DNA of 64,000 nucleotides from JBBQXK01 sp052387255 (lineage in GTDB: Bacteria > Pseudomonadota > Alphaproteobacteria > Rhodobacterales > Rhodobacteraceae), in NCBI GenBank assembly GCA_052387255.1, contig JBQTJI010000041.1:1-64000 (forward strand). The letters run 5' to 3'. Within the stretch, counting starts at the first letter, position 1, and each line of letters begins with the position of its first letter. Both the position numbers and the translations under genes were made by a program. A model generated the notes under the pieces. It made no database searches and was not told the origin of the DNA. It was given only the letters and a program-made list of their open reading frames with translations. This document shows positions 38,601 through 46,400 of this stretch, in pieces.

Positions 38601-39373
38601 GCGTCGGGGCAGAGGGGATGGGCCTCAAGGACGGCAGCGAAGTTCTGATCGCGGACGCGGCCCCCGACTTTGCGGCGGCGGTAGAGCGGTTGTGCGACGA
38701 TGCCGAATTGTGGGCCGACCTGAGCCAGGCCGGCCTTGCGTTCGTGCGCCGCGAATACTCGCCCGCGACCACGAAGAAGCGCCTCCTGCGGCTGGTGGCC
38801 AAGGCGGGGGCGGCCCCGTTTTCGGGGCGCTGCGCGCTGACCGGGGTGGCCGAAAACCGCCGCTTCCTGCACGACGACCAGCCCGACAGCCTGTCCCGCG
38901 CCCCCGAGGCGCCGGGGTCGGCCGAGCGGGTCCTGGCGTCTGCCCTGGCCCGCATGGCCGGCCTGCGCGAGGGTATGGCGCTGGACCGGATGGCCGACGG
39001 CGCGCTGCCGGGGGTGGCCGTGCCGGGCGACATGGCCGGGCTGACGGCAGTCCTGACGGCGCGGGGCTGTCTGGCTGCCCCGGCGACAGCCGGGATCGCG
39101 GCGCTGCGGCTGGCCCTGGACGACGCCGCATCTGCCGCGCTGATGGCCGCGCTGGACGGGCTTGGGTCCGGCGTGACGCGCCTGCTGGTGGCCTGCCCGC
39201 CCGTCGGCATGGCCCCCGGCACGGCGCGCGCCGACCCCGCGCGGCTGGCAGCGCTGGTGCGCCAGTTGCAGGCGGCGGGCTGGGAGGTCAGGACCAGCCG
39301 CATGCCGCTGCCGGAATCGGCGCTGACCGGCTGTGCGCTGATCGAGGGGCGACGTGCACGGGTTGCGCCATGA
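35690..39373 (+). CDS. Multidomain glycosyltransferase (repeat region, GT2, GT4-like)
   Basis: A 1227-residue cytoplasmic enzyme probably building a surface glycan. Residues ~25-410 contain imperfect repeats of the type LFDPAWYLAQNVDV...PLTHYMSSGMAELRDPSPLF, seen at least four times with an invariant HY/HF-x-x-x-G block; this region often precedes GT domains in polysaccharide clusters. Residues ~412-650 form a GT2 fold: VSVIVPVYNQFLYT, IIADDGSDD, FFLNNDTAVLPGW (metal-binding region), and DYISGAAILVPA followed by DEHYAPAYCEDTDL. Residues ~674-1050 look GT4/GT1-like (ILMIDHMVPEPDKDAGS; FVGGYQHKPNVDAV; GTGVGAEGM-like donor loop). The last ~170 residues are unassigned. The ATG at 35690 lies 61 bases past gbpR. 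Confidence 0.85.
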   Translation: MIRDYMRRVRNALPEGAAQTLTGLVATPVGAPDKSVGVALRYNGLFDPAWYLAQNVDVAAAKIDPLTHYMSSGMAELRDPSPLFSMRYYLETNKDVAMAGVNPLAHFIASGGPENRRPHPLVAPQWLRGVLKGPLPFDNPLLGLLMSREPVGPRPFFDMAYLARGLGLPADAPVDAVLGAWFLRPPAARPAPHPLFDVAWAHEMAGLAPNHCVVEQYCADPDQTMQVHPLFDSRYAVERWPGHAEKSHEMTVLDQALLTATPERALTSPLVDPVHYLRQLGPEGTGGVPCAQHYLTTGAAAGIDPNRWFDTALYRARYGHVMGDLTPLEHYMRWGREVWVTLAPRFPDRFYVTRHPEVAADYPGPPLLHYLAYGQYENRRLREPVWADDFESWDEVRAEVAARAGELGAEEPQVSVIVPVYNQFLYTLRCLWSILRAGDGARLQVIIADDGSDDETQGFFGALPGVTYIRNPQNMGFLRSCNNAATRADAPYLFFLNNDTAVLPGWIDRLLDVARAAPEAGLVGSKLVYPDGTLQEAGGFVWADGGGANLGRNADPQDPGFNLRRDADYISGAAILVPAAVWRDVGGFDEHYAPAYCEDTDLAMRLRNLGWRVIYQPASVIVHFEGVSSGTSTDSGIKAYQVVNFEKLRKRWDFALENHQTSQTIHPRTIPRTRRPRILMIDHMVPEPDKDAGSVIAWWHVKLLVELGYEVTFAPHNLLLGGHYGTDLQAQGAEVIHAPYVRDLSVYLRARAGDFDLFMLCRFAEGGLYIDMLRQLHPETPVIFLPADLHFLRAEREARLKGASPGDMEKVGQIRHRELEVIGLATETALVSTYELSYLRAEGIRDSFTVLPLVMPTLADVPPRAGRTGIAFVGGYQHKPNVDAVFHFLKTIWPLLHARMPELVFHIVGSKPPPEILALDLPNVRVEGFVPDLDGFLSARIATVVPLQYGAGIKGKIGSSLAAGVPVVSTGVGAEGMGLKDGSEVLIADAAPDFAAAVERLCDDAELWADLSQAGLAFVRREYSPATTKKRLLRLVAKAGAAPFSGRCALTGVAENRRFLHDDQPDSLSRAPEAPGSAERVLASALARMAGLREGMALDRMADGALPGVAVPGDMAGLTAVLTARGCLAAPATAGIAALRLALDDAASAALMAALDGLGSGVTRLLVACPPVGMAPGTARADPARLAALVRQLQAAGWEVRTSRMPLPESALTGCALIEGRRARVAP

Positions 39374-39539
39374 TGCCTTTCGCTCGACAGTTGCGTGACA
39401 GGCCCGTGACAGTATCCCGCTGCACAATTAATCAACATCTTGCAAACGTCATGGAACCGGCCTAGATGCGCCGATAAGGGGTTCAGTCATGACCTGTACG
39501 AGTAGAAGCAGAACGTAGCGAAATCAGGGTGTTACCGGG

Positions 39540-40253
39540 TTGGCAGACAGGACCGTCATTCTCCACTACCATCTCTTCAAGAATGCCGGCACCTCTTTCG
39601 ACGGCATTCTGAAACGGAATTTTCCCGGTCGCTGGGTTTCGGCCGAGTTCGCCGGCGGCAACAACAGTGCTGCCGTCAGCGACTGGATTGCGGCGAATCC
39701 CGATGCCGTGGCCTTTTCCAGCCATACCGCGACCGGCCCTGTGCCGGTGATTCCGGGCGTGCGCGTGATTTCCGTATTGTTCCTGCGCGACCCGGTTGCG
39801 CGGATCCGGTCGGCCTATCAATTCGAGCGGCGTCAGACCGTTGCCCGCGACAACGACCGGATGGGCGTGCACCTGGCCGCCAAGACCGACTTCGAGGGCT
39901 ATGTGCGCGGACGCCTTGCGGTGCCCGGTGACCGGCAGTGCCGCAACTTCCACTGTGTCCGGCTGGCCGGTTTCGTGCGCCGCTCTGCCCCCGAACTGGA
40001 ACGCGCGATCGAGGGTCTGGGCGTGATCAGCCATGTCGGCGAGGTCGAACGTTTCGGACGCGGCATGCTGCGCTTTGCCGCCCGCGTGCGCGAGGTCTGG
40101 CCGACCTTCGACCCCTCGACCCTGCACCTGAACCGGACCGAGGCGGAAGAACCGGTCGAGATCGGGCCCGACCTTGCGCGCCTTCTGGCCGAGAACAACG
40201 CGCTGGATCACGCGCTGATCGACCACGCGCGCCGCACGCTCTGGAAAGACTGA
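39540..40253 (+). CDS. Sulfotransferase-family protein
   Basis: A 237-residue enzyme beginning TTG. The N-terminal ILHYHLFKNAGTSFDGIL is a PAPS-binding loop (HxPKxGGT type with Phe-Lys-Asn-Ala-Gly-Thr), and LFLRDPVARIRSAYQFERR is the 3'-phosphate motif. Such enzymes sulfate glycans or, in related families, modify surface polysaccharides. The gene lies between the large glycosyltransferase and the giant autotransporter, all on the plus strand, so its acceptor may be the glycan made by the former; that link is inference. The start has only a weak upstream AGGG. The 166-base gap before it holds a GTGACAG direct repeat (39395-39401, 39406-39412) and nothing else obvious. Confidence 0.75.
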   Translation: MADRTVILHYHLFKNAGTSFDGILKRNFPGRWVSAEFAGGNNSAAVSDWIAANPDAVAFSSHTATGPVPVIPGVRVISVLFLRDPVARIRSAYQFERRQTVARDNDRMGVHLAAKTDFEGYVRGRLAVPGDRQCRNFHCVRLAGFVRRSAPELERAIEGLGVISHVGEVERFGRGMLRFAARVREVWPTFDPSTLHLNRTEAEEPVEIGPDLARLLAENNALDHALIDHARRTLWKD

Positions 40254-40350
40254 CGGCGCGCGGGCGATGCTGCACCGGCAGCGCGCGTGTCCGAAATGGA
40301 ACACCGCGCCGCCACAGTTCCACCACAGCTAGTGTCTGGCCGATTTTCGG

Positions 40351-40379
40351 TTGCCGTTCTTGTGACCGCTTGGCATAAC
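40351..40379 (+). promoter_or_regulatory. Possible promoter of the autotransporter gene
   Basis: TTGCCG (40351-40356) and CATAAC (40374-40379) match the sigma-70 -35 and -10 hexamers at four of six positions each with the ideal 17-base spacing. The site lies about 60 bases before the ATG at 40441, in the gap after the sulfotransferase gene. Visual match only. Confidence 0.3.
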
Positions 40380-40440
40380 TTCGCAAAGTTTCTCCGCGCC
40401 GGACAGCGTGCGACGTCTGGCCTCTGCAGGACATGACATC

Positions 40441-43400
40441 ATGCCGACCAACTCCCCTATCGTCGTCCGCCAGATCGGCATCCGCCAGCGCAGCCTGGGT
40501 CACCGCTGCCGCCTGGGGCGCGCCACCGAACTGGTGTTCATCCTTGCGACCGGTGTGTCGCTGGCCCTGTCCGGCGGGGCGATGGCACAGACCTGGGACG
40601 GCGAGACGGACGGCGACTATCTGACCGGCACCAACTGGGACGGCGATGTCGCCCCGGCGGCGGGCGGGGCCGTGGTGCTGGACGATGGCGGGCTGGCGAA
40701 CCAGCCGACGCTGGGCGCGGCTGATGCCTCGACCGTCGATACGGTGGCGGTCAGCGACGGCACGCTGACCATCGACGGCAACCTGTCGGCGACCACGGGC
40801 GTCACGGTCAGCGGCACCGGCGTGGTGCAGGTCGGCGCGGCGGGGTCGATCTCGGGCGACGCCGAGGTTCAGGCGGGCGGACGGCTGACGCTGGACGGCA
40901 GCCTGACGGGGAACGTGACCAGCACGGTCGGAACCCTGAACGTCAATGCGACCTCGGTCCTGGACGGCAACGTCACCTCGTCGGGCACCGGCACCAATGA
41001 CGGCGAGATCACCGGCACGCTGGACGTGACCGGCGGCACCTTTGACAATGCCGGAATCGTCGGCGGCGACACCGCCGTGTCCGGCGGCGCGCTGAACCTC
41101 AACGCGGGCACCGATCTGGCCGATGCGGGCACCGTGACGGTCTCGGGCGGCACGCTGACCGTGAACGCCGCCGACACCGTGGGCGGCGTCATCCAGTCGG
41201 GCGGCACCATCGGGGGCGGGGCCACGCTGACCGCCACGACCTTTGGCCAGACCGGCGGCGACATGGCAGGGACGCTCTCGGCCTCGGGCGACAAGACGCT
41301 GGAGGGAGGGGTCATCTCGGGCGTTCTGGAAGGGGCGGGGGCGACCACGATCCAGACCGGCACCACCACGGTGACCGGCAGCATCGACGGCGACGTGACG
41401 CTGGCCACCGACGGCACGCTGCGCATCGAAAGCAACGCTGCCGTGACGGGGTCGATCACCACCACCGGGTCGGTGATCAGCTATGCCGACGCGGTATCGG
41501 TCGCCTCGGAAATCAACCTCGATTCGGACGACACGCAGCTTGAGGTTCTGGCCGCCGACAGCGCCACCCAGACCGGGAACATCGTCGAGACCACCGGCCC
41601 GCACGGGATCGAGAAGATCGGCACCGGCAGCCTGCAGCTGACCGGGACCAACACCTATACCGGCACCACCGTTGTCACCGAGGGCACGCTGATCATCGGC
41701 AGCGGCGGCAGCATCGTCAGCAACATGGAGATCGGGACAGGCGGCACCGTGACGGTGCAGGGCACGTCCTCGGCCGCCGACATCGACAACCAGGGCAACG
41801 TCACCGTGGGCGGCACGGCAGGGGCGCTGACGAACGCAGGCCTGGCCAGCATCGCCGGAACCGTCACCTCGCTGACCAACACCGCAGGCACCACGAATGT
41901 CGGCGGCGTCGATACCGGCATTGTCACGGGCGACACCGAGGTGTCGGGCGGCGCGGTCGTGCTGCTGAACTCCGACCTGTCCAACACGGGCACGGTCACC
42001 GTGTCGGGCACCGGCACGCTGACCGTGAACGACGACGACGACATCGGCGCACTGGACCAGACCGGCGGCACGGTGAACGGCACATCGACGCTGACCCTGA
42101 ACGACGGGTTCACCCAGTCGGGCGGAACCACGGGCGGCACGGTGTCCATCGACGCGCAGACCTTCACCCAGTCGGGCGGCGCGACCATCGCGGCGGGCAC
42201 GACAGTCACGGCCAACGCCTCGCAGTCGCTGAACGGCGGCACCATCGCGGGCACGCTGGACGGGGTCGGCGCGGTGACGGTCGCGACCGGCACGACCGAG
42301 CTGACCGGAACCATCACCGGCACCGCCAGCGTGACGGTCGCGACCGGCACGCTGAACATCGACGGCGGTTCGGTCAACACGGCGACCGACACGGTTGCCG
42401 TGAACGCGGGCGGCGCGCTGACCAACGCCGGTGCGGACGGCATCAACGATGACGAACGGGTCAGCGTTGCCGGCACCTTCACCAACACCGGGGCCGAGAC
42501 CATCGCGTCGCTGACGCAGTCGGGCGGCACCATCGACGGTGTCGGCCAGGTCACCGCCGACACCTTCACCCAGACCGGCGGCGACATGGCGGGGCTGGTC
42601 GAGTCGGTGGGCACGGCATTCCTCAACGGCGGCACCATCAGCGGCACGCTGTCGGGCACCGGGGTGGCGCTGGTGCAGACCGGCACGACGACCGTGACAG
42701 GCGCGATCACCTCGAACGGCATCGACATCCTGTCGGGCGAGCTTGACATCTCGGGCGGCGATGCCATCGGCAACGCGACCGACGTGAACATCGGCCCGTC
42801 GGGCACGCTGACCTCGGACAGCGCCAACGAAACCGTGGGGCTGCTGTCCGGCAGCGCGGGCGGCACGCTGGACATCGGGAACACCGGGTTCACCACCAAC
42901 AGCGGGACCGACAGCACCTTTGCAGGCGCGCTGGTGGGCGGTGCGACGGCGATCTTCTCGAAGGACGGCACGGGTGTGCTGACGCTGTCGGGCGACGGAT
43001 CGGGCTTCACCGGCACGGTCGGGGCCTCGGCCGGCGAGGTCGTGCTGGCGGCGGGCAGTACGCTGGACGCGTCGGCGGTCGGGGCGGGCACGGGTGCCAC
43101 CATGACCATCGGGGGCGGTGTGCTGACCAACGCCGATGTGGGCGTGATCGCCGACGGCACGATCAACATCGACGGCGACGAGACGGTCGCCTACCTGACC
43201 AACAACACCTTCGCCGGGCCCGGCACCGGCACGATCAACCTGAACGGCGCGGGCACCGTGCTGACGCTGGCGGGCGGCACGGTCACCTCGGAACAAGCCG
43301 GTGCCATCAACGGCCAGGGCGGGCTGGCCACCACCGGCGGCACGCATACGCTGGCGGGTGACATCGCCATCGACGGCGGCATCGACGTGGACACCGGCAG

Positions 43401-46400
43401 CACGCTGGTTCTGTCGGGCAACAACAGCTTTGGCGGCGACATCACGGTGTCGGGCACGCTGCGGCTGGAATCCGACACCGCGGCGGGCGGGGCGACCGGG
43501 CAGATCGTCACCGACGGGTCGGTCATCGACTATGCCGACACGGTGAACAACGCCGCCGCCATCGAGATTGCCAGCGACACCACGCAGGTGCAGGTGACGA
43601 CCGGTGCCGCCGAGCAGTCGGGCGACATCACGGAGGATGCGGCGGGCCGTCCGCTGGAAAAGATCGGCGACGGCGAACTGACGCTGTCGGGCACCAACAC
43701 CTTCACGGGCGACCTGACGATCACCGGCGGCACCATCGTGCTGGCGAACGGTGCCGCGCTGGACGACGCGGTCGAGGTGGTCCTGGGCAGCGGCACCACG
43801 CTGGGCGTCGCGGCGGACGAGGCCATCGGCGCGCTGTCCTCGGCGGCGGCGGATGCGACGGTGGATGTCGGCGCCTCGGAACTGGACATCGTAGGCGGGC
43901 AGGACACGACCTTTGCAGGCGTGCTGCTGGGCACGGGGACACTGATCAACAGCGGTTCGGCAGAACTGGAACTGACTGGCGACGGCACGGGATTCACCGG
44001 CGTCATGGGGGCCACCGGCGCGGGCAGCGAACTGTCGATCACAGGCGGCGGTCAGGTCAACGCGACGGCGGTCGGTTCTGCGGCAGGGGCGACGTTCTCG
44101 ACCGACGGCGGCGCGCTGCAGGCGGCGAACACGGTGCTGGCGGCTGACGGGCAGGTCACGTTCACCGGGTCCGAAACGGTCGGCACTGTCGTCAACGCCG
44201 CGTCTTCCGGGATCGCGAACGGCACGATCACCCTGACCGGTGCGGGCACGACCCTGACGGTCAACGGCGCGGCAAGCGCCCTGAACCCCGGCAACTTCAA
44301 CGGCACCAACGGGACCATCGACGGCACCGGCACGCTGGCCGTCACCGGCGGCAGCTTCAACGTCGGTGCCGCAGGCGACGTGCAGACCGACACCACCATC
44401 GGCGCGGGTGGCGAGGTGGTGAACGACGGTGCGATGGCCGACGTCGGCAACGCCGGAAACTTCGAGAACAACGGAACCGCAGGCGCGCTGACCAACAGCG
44501 GCGCGGGAACCGGGGCCAATACTGGCACGCTGGCCAGCCTGACGCACAATTCGACCGGCACCTTCACCAACACCGGCGATGTGACCGGAGCCACCGTGGT
44601 GACCGACGGTTCGGTCGTGCTGGATGCGGGGTCCGACCTGTCGGACACCGCGAACGTGACGGTGGACGGCGGCACGCTGGACATCAACGCGGCCGAGATC
44701 ATCGGCTCGCTGTCGGGCATCGGCGGCACGGTGCAGGTCGATGCGGCGCTGACCACGGGCGGCAACAACGGCTCGACCGCTTACGCGGGCAACGTCGCGG
44801 GTGCGGGCGGGCTGACCAAGGTCGGCACCGGCACCTTCACGCTGACGGGCGCGAACACCTACAGCGGGACCGTGGACGTGACGGGCGGGATCCTGGCGAT
44901 CACCGGGGCCACGGGCACCATCGCCTCGACCGACCTCGAAACCGGCGCGGGGGCGACGCTGCGCACCGATGGCGGGGCGCTGGTCGGCTCGGGCACAGGT
45001 GACGCGGTGGTGACGAACGTCGGGTCCGTGATCCTGACGGGGTCAGAGACCATCGCCGCCCTGTCGGGGACCGGCAACGTGCAGCTGACCGGCGTGAACA
45101 CGGAACTGACGCTGCAGGGCGGGTTGCTGCCGGCCGACAACATCTCGGACATCTCGGGCAACATCACCGGCGCGGGCGGGCTGACGGTGACCGGCGACAG
45201 CGTGACGACGCTGGGCGGGACCAACACCTTTGCCGGCGGGGCCACGGTTGACGGCGGCACGCTGGACGTGACGGGGTCGATCACCTCGGCGGCCACGGTC
45301 ACTGGCTCGGCGATCAACAGCGGCACGATGACCAACAGCGGCACGGTGGCGGGTGTCACCGTGAACAGCTTCGGCGCGTTCACCAACCAGTCCGGCGGCA
45401 CCGCCGGGGCCATCACGAACAATGTCGGCGGCACCTTCACCAACGACGCCGGCGGCACCGTCGCCAGCGCCACCTCTGCCGGGACGGGCAGCAACGCGGG
45501 CACGATCACGACCACGCTCGGTGTGACCGGAGGCACCTTTGCCAACACCGGCGCGGTGGGCGGGGCCACGACCGTTTCGGGCGGCACGCTGGACCTGAAC
45601 ACGACCTCCAACCTGTCGAACACGGCAGCGCTCACCGTCAGCGGAACGGGCACCGTGAACGTGAACGTCGCCGAGACGGTGGGATCGCTGGTCGCCAACG
45701 GCGGCACGACCAACGTGCTGGCGACGCTGACGGCCGGCGAACTTTCGGGCACTGCGGGGATCATCGCCCTGACCGGCCCGGCTGGACTGGTCGTCGGCGA
45801 CAACGAAGACAGCAGCGATATCAATTCAACCTTCGGCGGCGCGATTTCGGGCACCGGGTTCCTGCAGAAGATCGGCACCGACACGCAGACGCTGACCGGC
45901 GACAGCACCTATCTTGGCAACACCACCGTGGACGGCGGCACCCTTGCCATCACCGGCAGCATCGATTCGACGCTCGTGACCGTGAACAACAGCGGAACGC
46001 TGACCACCGACGGCGGGGCGCTGGCTTTGGGGGCCACGCTGGATGTGAACGCGGGCGGCGCGGCCCGGCTTGGGGCCGAGGCGATTGCCAGCATCTCCAA
46101 CGAAGGCGCGCTGACGCTGAACGGCACCCTGACAGTCTCGGCCGCCTCGACCCTGGCGGGCACGTCGTCTGGTGCGGGCGGGCTGACCGTGGCCGGCGGC
46201 ACCACGGATGTCACCACCGCGCAGGGCTTCGGCGGCACTACGACGGTCAATGCCGGGGCCACCATCACGGCGAACGACGCAGGTTCGATCGCGTCGAGCA
46301 CGGTCAACGTGAATGGCACGCTGGTCACCGACGGCGGCGGTCTGTCGGCCACCCCGGTCGTGAATGTCGCGGGCACCCTGACGGTGAACGGGGCCGCCCC

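Noticed and set aside
39395..39412. GTGACAG direct repeat upstream of the sulfotransferase gene
   Set aside because: Only two 7-base units 11 bp apart; too short to separate from chance without more copies.
35573..39427. 1284-codon open frame antisense to the glycosyltransferase gene
   Set aside because: The sense strand carries clear GT2 and GT4 motifs; the antisense product is low-complexity and shows no family motif.
40027..44547. 1506-codon open frame antisense to the autotransporter gene
   Set aside because: It results from the GC-rich, repetitive codon pattern of the sense gene. The product is Arg/Gly/Ala/His-rich with no domain, and the sense frame has a signal peptide and barrel.
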